Source: Alphaproteobacteria bacterium
GTDB lineage: Bacteria; Pseudomonadota; Alphaproteobacteria; Micavibrionales; UBA2020
Assembly (NCBI GenBank): GCA_021413445.1
Contig: JAIOQI010000051.1
Span: 1-51,756 of the forward strand
Direction: 5' to 3'
DNA length: 51,756 nt
Every line of letters starts with the position of its first letter. Positions within the stretch are counted from its first letter, which is position 1. A program made the position numbers and the translations under genes. The notes under the pieces were generated by a model. That model saw only the letters and a program-made list of their open reading frames with translations, searched no databases and was not told the origin of the DNA. Below, piece after piece: positions 16,497-24,436 of the stretch.

Positions 16497-17855
16497 TTAA
16501 GGCGAAGGTTGTTTACCGCCCCAGGGCTTGCGCAGCAGTTGCTTGATTCCTTCGCCGGCCAGCATGACTTTAGACGCAGCGAAAGCGACACCCCGGCGCA
16601 GCGGCTTCCAGGCGGGAAACCGCATGTGTTTTACCGCCGAGAAAAGGCTGAAGTTTTCCTGCAGGGCGGGGGTTTTCGTGAGGCTGCCGTAAATATCCTC
16701 GGCCGTCACCTTGCCCAGCAGCGTGCCGAGCGCGACGCCGTGCCCGCCCAGCCCATGCACATACCGCACATGCCCGTCCGTTCCCATGCGCCCCGCATTC
16801 GGCAGCATGTCGATGGTCAGGCAGAGGGGTTCGTTGGCGACGAGGGGACGGTAGCCAAGGGGTTTGCCCGTGGCCTGCTTGAAGGAGTCCTTCAGGTTCG
16901 GCAGCAGCCTGAAAAGTTTTTTCGCGATCTTGCCGGGATCGGTTTTCAAGGCCCCCACCTTGGCCCCGAAAATGATGCGGCCCTGGCGGTCGATGGTGCC
17001 GTAAGCGACGTCAAGCTCATCGGTCGAGAAGGGGAGCCGCAGGCCCTGCGCCGCAGGCATGATGGCCTTGATGACATCGGGCGGCAGCGGGTCGGTCACG
17101 ATCATGGTTGCCAGCAGTTCAAGCGTCCGGCGGCGCAGCGGTTTGAGGAACGGCACGACCTCCGCCATGCGGTGACCTCCCGCGCAAAGCATTTCTTTCG
17201 TGCCGATGTTCCCGCGCGCGGTCTGCACCTCGATGCCGTTGCCGCTGTCAGTGATATCCCTGACCGGCGTGTCTTCGTAAATCCTGACGCCCAGGTCGCG
17301 CGCGGCCTTTGCCAGCCCCAGCAGGTAAGGATAAGGCTCGATGCCGAACAGGCTGCCGTCCATGACCGGCACCTGCTGTTTGCCGCTGAGAATGACGTAT
17401 CCCCGGCGCAGGTCGCAGTCGATGTTCTGGCTGCGGATAATTTGTTCCACCAGCGCCGGGCCCCCATTCACGAGCGCCAGCGCCTTCCTGCCGTCGTCGG
17501 GGGTCGCAAACATTTTCAGCACGGCGGCTTCGTCGCTCTCCTGAAATCCGGGGCCGACATGCCCGCCGTTTTTGCCTGAGGCGGCGGAACCCACCTTGCC
17601 GGCCTCGAGCAGGACGATGCTGATCGGCTGGCCTTTGTCGCGGGCCATCTGCGCGAGGTGCAGCGCGGCCGACAGGCCGGTATAGCCGCCGCCGACGATG
17701 ACGACATCGGCTTTTTCACCCGCCGCGAATTGCGCGGGAGCAGGCGTCTGTTGCGGGCAGGAGGAGGCCTCCAGCTCGGTGATGCTGTGGATGGGCGCGG
17801 CGTTGCCATTGAACGCCTCGCGGAAATTATCCGGATGTGCAGGATCCAGCGCCAT
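16497..17855 (-). CDS. FAD-dependent oxidoreductase of the D-amino-acid-oxidase family
   Basis: A 452-residue flavoprotein. The dinucleotide-binding VVIVGGGYTGLSAALHLA starts near residue 50, followed by LLEAGKVGSAASGKNGGHV, the usual FAD contact in DAO-type enzymes, and by a C-terminal VHGLGGHGVALGTLLG. The approximately 45-residue N-terminal extension with EAFNGNAAPIHSI resembles gamma-glutamylputrescine oxidases (PuuB/OrdL type). The likely substrate is an amine or amino acid, oxidised with release of an aldehyde, which would suit the convergent aldehyde dehydrogenase. Substrate assignment is inference. Confidence 0.88.
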   Translation of the reverse strand: MALDPAHPDNFREAFNGNAAPIHSITELEASSCPQQTPAPAQFAAGEKADVVIVGGGYTGLSAALHLAQMARDKGQPISIVLLEAGKVGSAASGKNGGHVGPGFQESDEAAVLKMFATPDDGRKALALVNGGPALVEQIIRSQNIDCDLRRGYVILSGKQQVPVMDGSLFGIEPYPYLLGLAKAARDLGVRIYEDTPVRDITDSGNGIEVQTARGNIGTKEMLCAGGHRMAEVVPFLKPLRRRTLELLATMIVTDPLPPDVIKAIMPAAQGLRLPFSTDELDVAYGTIDRQGRIIFGAKVGALKTDPGKIAKKLFRLLPNLKDSFKQATGKPLGYRPLVANEPLCLTIDMLPNAGRMGTDGHVRYVHGLGGHGVALGTLLGKVTAEDIYGSLTKTPALQENFSLFSAVKHMRFPAWKPLRRGVAFAASKVMLAGEGIKQLLRKPWGGKQPSP

Positions 17856-17987
17856 TATTCCTCGCAGGTGGGGTTTTTGATGCTGGCTGTCTTATACATA
17901 GAATTTGGGTGGAAAAGCAATGTTCCATGCAGGCGTACTGCAGTTTAGATTTTAAAGGGCTGCCTATTTAAATTATCATAATCACTG

Positions 17988-18016
17988 TTGAGCTTTTGTT
18001 AAAAATGATTTATTGT
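17988..18016 (+). promoter_or_regulatory. Possible sigma-70 promoter for the ceramidase-like gene
   Basis: TTGAGC, 17 bases, TATTGT. A start site near 18023 would give a 64-base leader that contains the hairpin at 18043-18066. Moderate match only. Confidence 0.35.
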
Positions 18017-18042
18017 CAGCGTACTTTAAAATTATATTTTGT

Positions 18043-18066
18043 AAAAATGCCCATTGCGGCATTTTT
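18043..18066. terminator. Hairpin in the leader of the ceramidase-like gene
   Basis: AAAAATGCC, six-base loop, GGCATTTTT: a perfect 9-bp stem ending in a T run, read the same way on either strand. It lies 20 bases upstream of the ATG, directly before the ribosome site. It could end transcription arriving from either side or act as an attenuator. Confidence 0.4.
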
Positions 18067-18086
18067 CGTTCTGTGAGGAGACGGCC

Positions 18087-19217
18087 ATGAAATTTACGCG
18101 AGTGACTGATTTCTTTAAGAAACTTCGCCAGACCCCCTTGGTCGGCTATTACCGCCCGGATGAGAATCAGGGCGACAATATCGTCATCCCGCATCTGGAT
18201 ATCCGCAACGAATCGCCTCTGGCCCTGCTGAAAACGCATAAGGCCATGGCGGTCGAGTTTGTCTCCAAAATGCGTCATACCTTTGGCTGGGCCTCGCGCA
18301 TCCTGTTGCCGCTGATGCTGCCGGTCACGGATTATTTTTCGCACCGCTGGCTGAAAAAAACCAACAACCCCTATCTGAAGGAAATCGAGGAGACGGCCAA
18401 GGCCATCGGCAAAAGAGGCATTTACACGATGAGCATGAGCTATGAATGGGGCTGCACCTCGGGCGCCTATACGGTTGCGCCGGACAGCGCCATGCTGGCC
18501 CGCGTGATGGACTGGCCTTTCCCGCTGCTGGGCGACACCCTGGTCGTGGCGCATCAAAAGGGCGCCGCCGGCGATTTTCACAACGTGACCTGGCCCGGCT
18601 ACAACGGCGTCGTGCAGGCGATGGCGCCCGGGCGCTTTTCGGCGACCATCAACCAGGCGCCCAAGGCGCAGACTAAAAAGAACGGGCTGCGCAACTGGGT
18701 TCACGGCCGCCTGCAGGTCAACAAGAAGCGCGGCGTGCTGCCGCCGCCGCACGCGCTGCGCAAGGCCTTTGAAACCGCCGCCAATTACGAGCAGGCGAAA
18801 AAGATGCTGATGGAAACGCCGCTGACGATGCCGGCGCTGTTCATCCTCGCCGGCACGAAAGAGGGCGAAGGCTGCGTGATCGAGCGCACGGCCGACAAGG
18901 CCTTTGTGCGCGAAATGACGGACGGCCGCGTCACCGTCGGCAACCTGTTTGAAAGCGAGCTGAAGGATTCCGGCGACAACTGGCTCTGCATCCGCGGCGA
19001 CAGCCTGCAGCGCTCCGCCTATGCGCGTTCGATACCGGCCGGGCAGATTGCCGACAAAACCGGCTTCCCCTGGTTCACCAATGCCCCCGCTGAAAGTCAG
19101 TTAAGAACCTATTTCAGCCGCCTGGTCATGACCGCCGATGCCGGCAAAGGCACGCTGCAGGTCATGGGCACGGGCGGTGAAAAACCGGTGACCAAGATTT
19201 TCCGTCTCGAACCCTAA
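18087..19217 (+). CDS. Acid ceramidase / NAAA-like Ntn hydrolase
   Basis: A 376-residue protein resembling acid ceramidase and N-acylethanolamine amidase, amidases that mature by self-cleavage. The key element is GCTSGAY with C123, the presumed new N-terminal nucleophile, followed by ARVMDWPF, which matches the conserved Arg-x-x-Asp of that family (R139, D142). The first ~120 residues would be the alpha part. GAGGAG lies 6 bases ahead of the chosen ATG. No signal peptide is evident, so it may act in the cytosol or at the membrane. The substrate is probably a fatty-acid amide; that is inference from the family. Confidence 0.75.
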   Translation: MKFTRVTDFFKKLRQTPLVGYYRPDENQGDNIVIPHLDIRNESPLALLKTHKAMAVEFVSKMRHTFGWASRILLPLMLPVTDYFSHRWLKKTNNPYLKEIEETAKAIGKRGIYTMSMSYEWGCTSGAYTVAPDSAMLARVMDWPFPLLGDTLVVAHQKGAAGDFHNVTWPGYNGVVQAMAPGRFSATINQAPKAQTKKNGLRNWVHGRLQVNKKRGVLPPPHALRKAFETAANYEQAKKMLMETPLTMPALFILAGTKEGEGCVIERTADKAFVREMTDGRVTVGNLFESELKDSGDNWLCIRGDSLQRSAYARSIPAGQIADKTGFPWFTNAPAESQLRTYFSRLVMTADAGKGTLQVMGTGGEKPVTKIFRLEP

Positions 19218-19237
19218 TCAAGCCAAGGAGAAAGCTC

Positions 19238-19771
19238 ATGCCCAAAGGAAAAAAATTCGCGACTTTCAAGGAATTCTGGCCGGAATACCTGCGCCTGCAC
19301 AGCAAGCCGGTCACCCGCGCCGTCCATTACGTCGGCACGCTGGGCGGCCTCGCCCTGGCGGCGACAGGGATTGCGCTGTCCGCGCCTGCGCTGATCGCCT
19401 TGGCGCCGGTCTTTATCTACGGCATCCTTTTCCCCTCCCATCCCATTTTTGAAAAAAACCGCCCGGCCACGCTGAGAAACCCGGTCATGTCGGTCGGCGG
19501 CGATTTCAAGATGCTGTTTTGCTGGCTGACGGGACGGGTCAGGTCGGAGTTTAAAAAACACGGCCTGGATTATACAGGCAAGACGGGCAATAACCAAAAC
19601 GACCCGCCCGCCGGATCGAGTGCACCAACCGCCGAAACACCCGAAGTCAAGCCCGCCTCACAACCGATTGGTTCCAAGCGCGGACTGCGCGGGATTTTCG
19701 GCAAGCGGGCAAAGACCGCTGCGGTTCAGAAGCCTGCGGCGCCGTCACAGGGATCTCAGCCTAAAATATAG
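19238..19771 (+). CDS. DUF962/Mpo1-like membrane protein
   Basis: A 177-residue protein starting FATFKEFWPEYLRLHSKPVTR, then two hydrophobic segments (about 28-68) and HPIFEKNRPATLRNPVMS, the DUF962 pattern. The eukaryotic relative Mpo1 is a dioxygenase acting on 2-hydroxy fatty acids; several of the conserved histidines (HSKP, HYVG, HPIFE) are here. The last 70 residues are a low-complexity Pro/Ala/Lys tail. AAGGAGAAAGCTC precedes the ATG. It follows the ceramidase-like gene by 20 bases, so the pair may handle sphingolipid- or amide-derived fatty acids, an inference. Confidence 0.75.
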   Translation: MPKGKKFATFKEFWPEYLRLHSKPVTRAVHYVGTLGGLALAATGIALSAPALIALAPVFIYGILFPSHPIFEKNRPATLRNPVMSVGGDFKMLFCWLTGRVRSEFKKHGLDYTGKTGNNQNDPPAGSSAPTAETPEVKPASQPIGSKRGLRGIFGKRAKTAAVQKPAAPSQGSQPKI

Positions 19772-19772
19772 C

Positions 19773-20558
19773 CTAGCGGTGTTGCCCCGCCAGCAGGGCG
19801 AGCGCCTGTTCATGCAGTGCCGGGGTGCCGGCGGCAATGACGCGGCCATCTGAGTGAAGGCCAAGGGGTTTTCCCTGCCAGTCGCTAATGCAGCCGCCAG
19901 CGCCTTCGATCACCGGCACCAGCGCCAGATAGTCGTAGGGCTGCAACTCTGTTTCCAGCACCAGATCGATAAAGCCCAGCGCCAGCAAGCCAAAGATGTA
20001 GCAGTCGCCGCCGAACCGCCTGAGCTGCACTGAAGACGACAGCGCGGCATAAGCCTTGGCGTCCGCGCCGCGGAACGTTTCGGGTGATGTCGTGTAGAGC
20101 ACGGCGTGGCTCAGCTGCTCGCAGCGCCGCGCCGTTGATTTTTTGCCGTTAAACAAGGTGGGCTGGCCTGTGGCGCCGACCCACCTTTCATCCAGGGCCG
20201 GCATATCGATCACGCCCAGTACCGGCCGGCCGTGTTCCAGCAGCGCAATCAGCGTGCCGAACAAAGGCATGCCGGTAATGAAGCTTTTGGTGCCATCAAT
20301 CGGGTCAATGACCCAGGTATAACGCCGATCCACATCCTGCCGGCCGTACTCTTCGCCAAAAATTCCATGATCGGGGAAATGTTGCTGGATCAGGCGCCGC
20401 AGCGCCGCCTCGGTCTCCCGGTCGGCGATCGTGACCGGCTGGTCGGCGGATTTATGCTCCACCTTGAGTGGTTGACGAAAATAGCGCCCGGAAATCGTCC
20501 GTGCGGTATCGGCCAGTTCCCCTGCGAAGTGCGTGAAGTCGGCAAGCGGTTGATTCAT
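19773..20558 (-). CDS. hisN: Inositol-monophosphatase-family phosphatase, probably histidinol-phosphatase
   Basis: A 261-residue metal-dependent phosphatase. GEEYG (68-72, with glutamates 69 and 70) and the WVIDPIDGTKSF motif (aspartates 85 and 88) form the metal site, and QPYDYLALVPVIEGAGG supplies the third aspartate. This subgroup is used as the alternative histidinol-phosphatase HisN, which carries out a late histidine-synthesis step; a broader inositol-phosphatase role is possible. I chose the ATG at 20558; an upstream extension overlaps the neighbouring gene. It is transcribed after the LpxH-like gene with 17 bases between, and is convergent with the DUF962 gene. Confidence 0.82.
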   Translation of the reverse strand: MNQPLADFTHFAGELADTARTISGRYFRQPLKVEHKSADQPVTIADRETEAALRRLIQQHFPDHGIFGEEYGRQDVDRRYTWVIDPIDGTKSFITGMPLFGTLIALLEHGRPVLGVIDMPALDERWVGATGQPTLFNGKKSTARRCEQLSHAVLYTTSPETFRGADAKAYAALSSSVQLRRFGGDCYIFGLLALGFIDLVLETELQPYDYLALVPVIEGAGGCISDWQGKPLGLHSDGRVIAAGTPALHEQALALLAGQHR

Positions 20559-20575
20559 TTTGCGGCCTTCCGGTA

Positions 20576-21514
20576 TCAGGGCTTCGGCGGCTTCTTGTCG
20601 CGCCCCGGCCATGTTTTCCCGATGGCCTTCAGCATCTCTTCCGTGGCAGGGCGGAATTGCTTGTCCGGATTGTCGCTGGCAGCTGTCCGCCAGCTCCGTT
20701 TCAGTCCCAGTTCCCGGCGCTTTTCCGGCCACCTGACAAGACCCCAGTCGCCGTTCTTGTCGAGGGTGAGCGCCGTGAAATTCACCACCCAGTCGCCGGA
20801 ATTGAGGTAGAGCACCCCGTCTTTCTGCTCCTTGATCGCCTCTACATGGAAGTGACCGCAGATCACGCCCTTATAGCCGTTTTTCCGTGCGTAGTCGGTG
20901 ATGAGCTGCTCGCGCTTTTTGTTGCTGCCCAGAAGTTTTTCTGCGCCATGCCGGCCGCGGCCGATCAGCGTCAGCGGCCGTCCGAGCAGCCTGTCGGCGG
21001 CCTTGTCTGCCGTCGCGCTGGCCTTGTTGAACAGGAGGTTCAACTGGTCGCCGATCCTGTAAAGGACCGGCGGCATTTTGGCGTGAATATTTTTTGCTTC
21101 CATGGCATCAAAAAAGTCGCCGTGGGCGATCAGCAGGCGCCGCCCCCTGGGGTCAACCATGTCCAGCGATTTCTCGAAGCGCATGCCCATGATTGTCTTG
21201 CCGAAAAGACCCATCTGGCGCAGCTCGATGTCGTGGTTGCCGGGGATATAGATCACCTCCGTGCCTTCCGCGATCTTGCGGTTGATGGCGTCGAGGACGC
21301 GCTTTTGCGCCTCAGGGAATTCGGCTGACGCGTGGGTGATGAGACGGCGGCCATCGATGATGTCGCCGTTCAGGATGAGCCGGTCGCACCTGATATTCTG
21401 CAGGAATTCGCACAGCAGGTCGGCCGCATCATTCGGCCTGCCCAGATGCGTGTCCGAAATGATGACCAGCGGGTAATATTCGGGGGCGGCGGCGCTTCCA
21501 CTTTTCTTTCGCAT
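20576..21514 (-). CDS. LpxH-like metallophosphoesterase (UDP-diacylglucosamine diphosphatase family)
   Basis: A 312-residue calcineurin-type phosphoesterase with all metal motifs: ISDTHLG (19-25), NGDIID (49-54), PGNHDIE (91-97), AHGDFFD and GHFHVEA. The layout matches the UDP-2,3-diacylglucosamine diphosphatase family of lipid A synthesis, in the longer LpxH2-like branch common in Alphaproteobacteria; the C-terminal ~50 residues are charged and not part of the catalytic fold. Substrate specificity cannot be proven by sequence. Confidence 0.8.
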   Translation of the reverse strand: MRKKSGSAAAPEYYPLVIISDTHLGRPNDAADLLCEFLQNIRCDRLILNGDIIDGRRLITHASAEFPEAQKRVLDAINRKIAEGTEVIYIPGNHDIELRQMGLFGKTIMGMRFEKSLDMVDPRGRRLLIAHGDFFDAMEAKNIHAKMPPVLYRIGDQLNLLFNKASATADKAADRLLGRPLTLIGRGRHGAEKLLGSNKKREQLITDYARKNGYKGVICGHFHVEAIKEQKDGVLYLNSGDWVVNFTALTLDKNGDWGLVRWPEKRRELGLKRSWRTAASDNPDKQFRPATEEMLKAIGKTWPGRDKKPPKP

Positions 21515-21562
21515 GCGCAGGCTTCCTGTTAAGTTGAAGTCAAAGAGAATAGATGTTTATCA

Positions 21563-21586
21563 GGGAAAATACAGGGAATTTTTGCG
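21563..21586 (+). repeat. Dispersed 24-bp repeat, copy B, in a CAGGGAA-rich segment
   Basis: Exact second copy of the 24 bases at 12689-12712. Around it CAGGGAA occurs four times (21561, 21572, 21679, 21700) within 146 bases, all on the same strand. The segment sits in the divergent-side gap behind the LpxH-like gene start. Reads as a degenerate interspersed repeat, not a gene. Confidence 0.8.
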
Positions 21587-21798
21587 CTTTCGGATGAGCA
21601 ATTATCGCGCAATGGCGTGCTACATCCTTGAAATATTGACCAAATCCGGAGTGCCGGCAAAAACACACCCAAAAATAACAGGGAATATTTCTGAAGGATC
21701 AGGGAAATTATAAGGGAGGGGCTGTTATTTCGATATGGGTCTGCTAGCAGGTGGCGCCAGCAGTTCCATGGATCTCCCGCACCGTTCCCAGCAACGTA

Positions 21799-22692
21799 TC
21801 AGTGGGGACCTTTCATGGCATGCTTCTTCTTGAGATCGAACTGGTAGCCGAGGCTCGCCGTCAGCTGGCCGGCAAAGAAATGGTGGCTGGCGCTGCCGTT
21901 GCCCTTGCCGAGGACGAAGGCGTTGACGTAGTCGGCATAGACACCCTTGCCGACGAATTCGACGTAGACGCGGTCGCGCACGGATACGCGCAGGCCGGTT
22001 TCGACGCCGGCGATCCAGCCCGCGACCTTGTAGTTGTTGTTCAGCCTCTGGCCGAACAGCGTCACGTCTGTGCGCGGGATCACCACGCCAGCGCCGGGCT
22101 TGACCATCCAGGTCACGCGCAGGTTGCGGTCCTTATAGAAGTCAAACTTGCGCACCGCGTTGATCATCCAGAAGTTCGCGCCGTCAGTGTGTTCGAAGTG
22201 CAGGAAGTTCGCGGGATCGAGGATCGTATCCTTGTCAACCGGAACGCCGTTGAAGTGGCCGGTGACGCGGACCTTCTGGTAGTCGGTAACGACGTATTTC
22301 GCATGGTCGTAGTTCAGTTCGACCGCCCATTTGTCGTTGATGTGATAACCAATACGGAAGACATCCTGCGGGATGGTCGGGTTGAGGACGTCCCTGAGGA
22401 TGCGGTCGAACTGCGGCCGATCGTGCGCCGTCGCGTCGTGGATGGTGAAATCATAGTTGTCAACGCGGCCGGTGGCGGGGTTATAACGGTTGCTTTCGTT
22501 CTTGAAGTGGATGGTGCTTTTGCCATACCACGCGCGGGTATATCCCCAGGCAGCGTAGAAACGGTGGCCGTCATAGCTGTTCTTTTCCTTGACGTCAGGC
22601 AAAGATTCCGCACGCGCCGGTGCTTGCGCCCTGGCGTTGAACAGGGTTGATACAAACAGGGCCGCGCCCAAAATCGCCTTCTTCATATTCAT
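21799..22692 (-). CDS. Predicted outer-membrane beta-barrel protein
   Basis: A 297-residue exported protein. A signal peptide (MKKAILGAALFVSTLFNARA) is followed by alternating aromatic/hydrophobic strands such as HRFYAAWGYTRAWYGKS, WAVELNYDHAKYVV and FAGQLTASLGYQFDL, the last being a typical closing strand. AAGGAG lies 8 bases ahead of the chosen ATG at 22692. It resembles small OmpW/OmpA-like barrels but I cannot assign a named porin. It is monocistronic, with a strong promoter and direct repeats upstream, so its expression is likely regulated. Confidence 0.75.
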   Translation of the reverse strand: MNMKKAILGAALFVSTLFNARAQAPARAESLPDVKEKNSYDGHRFYAAWGYTRAWYGKSTIHFKNESNRYNPATGRVDNYDFTIHDATAHDRPQFDRILRDVLNPTIPQDVFRIGYHINDKWAVELNYDHAKYVVTDYQKVRVTGHFNGVPVDKDTILDPANFLHFEHTDGANFWMINAVRKFDFYKDRNLRVTWMVKPGAGVVIPRTDVTLFGQRLNNNYKVAGWIAGVETGLRVSVRDRVYVEFVGKGVYADYVNAFVLGKGNGSASHHFFAGQLTASLGYQFDLKKKHAMKGPH

Positions 22693-22825
22693 CGTCTCGT
22701 CTCCTTTTAAAAGTTCAAACGTAAATTCACATCGGCCCCCAGTCGGAACGGGGCGCGCACTTTCTTGCAATCGCCGGTCGCGACATAGTCCGCTAACGGA
22801 TCGTCCCAGGGTTTTGCCGGTTTAA

Positions 22826-22854
22826 CGTATAGTAAAGTAAATGTCTTATGTCAA
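22826..22854 (-). promoter_or_regulatory. Sigma-70-type promoter of the outer-membrane barrel gene
   Basis: On the minus strand: TTGACA (22854-22849), 17 bases, TATACG (22831-22826). The -35 is perfect and spacing optimal. The transcript would have a leader of roughly 125 bases before the ATG at 22692. Confidence 0.7.
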
Positions 22855-22874
22855 TATATATCTTATGTTAATAT
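22844..22874 (-). repeat. Direct repeat ATATT(A/G)ACATAAGA over the promoter -35
   Basis: Two 14-base copies with one mismatch, 22844-22857 and 22861-22874, phased 17 bases. The promoter-proximal copy contains the TTGACA element itself, so a bound regulator would occlude or contact RNA polymerase. Confidence 0.55.
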
Positions 22875-23026
22875 GAATTATCTTTATTTATCAATGCAAT
22901 AGTCAGGCAGAGATTATTCAGAGGACCAAGGATAGTTTCTTTCATCAACTGCCATTGGTTCCGTAGGGCGCGGGAGAGGTCTTTCCGCAGAGCAACAAAA
23001 GCGGTTTAATCATTTATGGTTTATAT

Positions 23027-24436
23027 TCACAGCACTTGTGCTGATGCTTTCTGGGCGGCTGCTTTCAAGCGCGCCGGCAGCAGCAGTGACAGCATGGCCG
23101 CGACAATAAGTGTTCCGGCGTACATTGCCACCGGATGCTGATGCGATGCCGGGCTGGAAGGCTGATCCAGGAAAATCCCCAGCATCGCAGTTCCGGACAC
23201 GCCGCCCATGTAGCGCAATGTAGAGATCATACCGCCCGCCATGCCAGCATGGGCATGCCCGACCGTGCTCATCGACGAAGCCTGCGCCGGCGGCGTGGTA
23301 AAGCCGATTCCGGCGCCGATCAGCAGCAATCCGGGTATCACCTCGGAAGGCGCCTGTATGGATTGAAAATCCCGAAACCACCATAGGCCCGCCAGCGCAA
23401 GAAGCGACCCCATCAGCGCCTGCATCCGCGCACCGATGGTTTCGGTCAGGCGCCCGCCGATAATCGAACTCAGCATCATGGCCAGCGTCAGCGCCAGCAG
23501 CGCATGTCCTGTCGTCCGCGCCCCCACGCCGCGCACCTTGTCAAAGAAAACCGGCAACTGGAACAACAGCGGATACATCGCCATGTTCTGAAGGGCGATA
23601 ATCGTGCCACCGCCGAAAAACGCGCCTTTTTTAAAGAGTGAAAAATCGACCACCGGCGATATGACGCGGCGCTCCTGGAAAGGAAAAGCCATAAGCAATG
23701 CAATGCCAAGCCCGCCGAGCCACCATGATGCGCCGCCCGGCACGCGCAGCGCGACAATGAGCAACGTCAGGCCGACGGACAACAGCAGGCTGCCGCGCCA
23801 GTCGAAAGGCAGCCTGTCTGCCTTCGCCCGCGCTTTGGTGAACATGGCGTGCGACTTCAGCACCAGAAATAAAGAGAGGCCGATCACCGGCAGGTTGGCT
23901 CCGAATACGGCGCGCCAGCCGAAACTTTCGGTCAGTTCTCCGCCAAGCAGCGGGCCTATCGCCGCCGCCAGCCCCATGCAGGCGCCCATCATCCCGAAGA
24001 CGCGCGCCCGCTTTTCATGAGGCGTCTGGTTGCGCAGAATGGCCATCGTGGCCGGCACGGTGCAGGCGCCGCCGGATGCCATGAGCACGCGCGCCAAAGC
24101 AAGTAAATGGGCGTCGCTCGCCAGCAGCCCAAGCATAGCCCCCGTTGCAACAAGAAGAAGGCCCATGATCAGCGTATGACCGTGGCCGATCAGATCACCC
24201 AGTTTCCCGCCGATGCTCTGCAACGCAATGCTGGTGATCAGGTAGCTCAGGACCAGCCACGAGGTCAGGCTGGAAATATTCACGCCGGTGTCATGCCCGA
24301 TACTGGGAAGGGCGACGGCAATCATCGTGCTGCCCAGGGGCGCGAGCGATGCCGCAAGCAACATACCGGTCAGCGCCGAGAACGGCAGCCCCGGATGTAA
24401 TTCATGCGCAGAAGTGTCTGTTGTTTTTTGCGTCAT
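23027..24436 (-). CDS. MFS drug-efflux-type transporter (DHA2-like)
   Basis: A 469-residue transporter with about 14 hydrophobic segments, the size of DHA2 drug:proton antiporters. Typical features are LGSTMIAVALPSIGHDTG at the first helix, LGDLIGHGHTLIMG between helices 2 and 3, and GWRAVFGANLPVIGL near helix 6. I chose the ATG at 24436 because it overlaps the upstream stop as ATGA; an ATG at 24460 is in frame but has no ribosome site. It is the third gene of a coupled operon after two PEP-synthase-like proteins, which suggests it exports the compound those proteins modify, or the same toxic compound. Confidence 0.88.
   Translation of the reverse strand: MTQKTTDTSAHELHPGLPFSALTGMLLAASLAPLGSTMIAVALPSIGHDTGVNISSLTSWLVLSYLITSIALQSIGGKLGDLIGHGHTLIMGLLLVATGAMLGLLASDAHLLALARVLMASGGACTVPATMAILRNQTPHEKRARVFGMMGACMGLAAAIGPLLGGELTESFGWRAVFGANLPVIGLSLFLVLKSHAMFTKARAKADRLPFDWRGSLLLSVGLTLLIVALRVPGGASWWLGGLGIALLMAFPFQERRVISPVVDFSLFKKGAFFGGGTIIALQNMAMYPLLFQLPVFFDKVRGVGARTTGHALLALTLAMMLSSIIGGRLTETIGARMQALMGSLLALAGLWWFRDFQSIQAPSEVIPGLLLIGAGIGFTTPPAQASSMSTVGHAHAGMAGGMISTLRYMGGVSGTAMLGIFLDQPSSPASHQHPVAMYAGTLIVAAMLSLLLPARLKAAAQKASAQVL

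Larger units (their letters stand above)
22693..23026. other. Intergenic region upstream of the barrel gene
   Basis: 334 bases between the barrel gene start and the MFS gene end. Contents: a ~125-base leader, the promoter and the direct repeats listed separately, then an AT-rich stretch to about 22910. No ORF or clear terminator is visible. Confidence 0.5.

Noticed and set aside
16497..17855. Naming the flavoprotein PuuB and the aldehyde dehydrogenase PuuC
   Set aside because: No puuA or puuD nearby, and the dehydrogenase is the ALDH3 rather than the PuuC type; only the family is supported.
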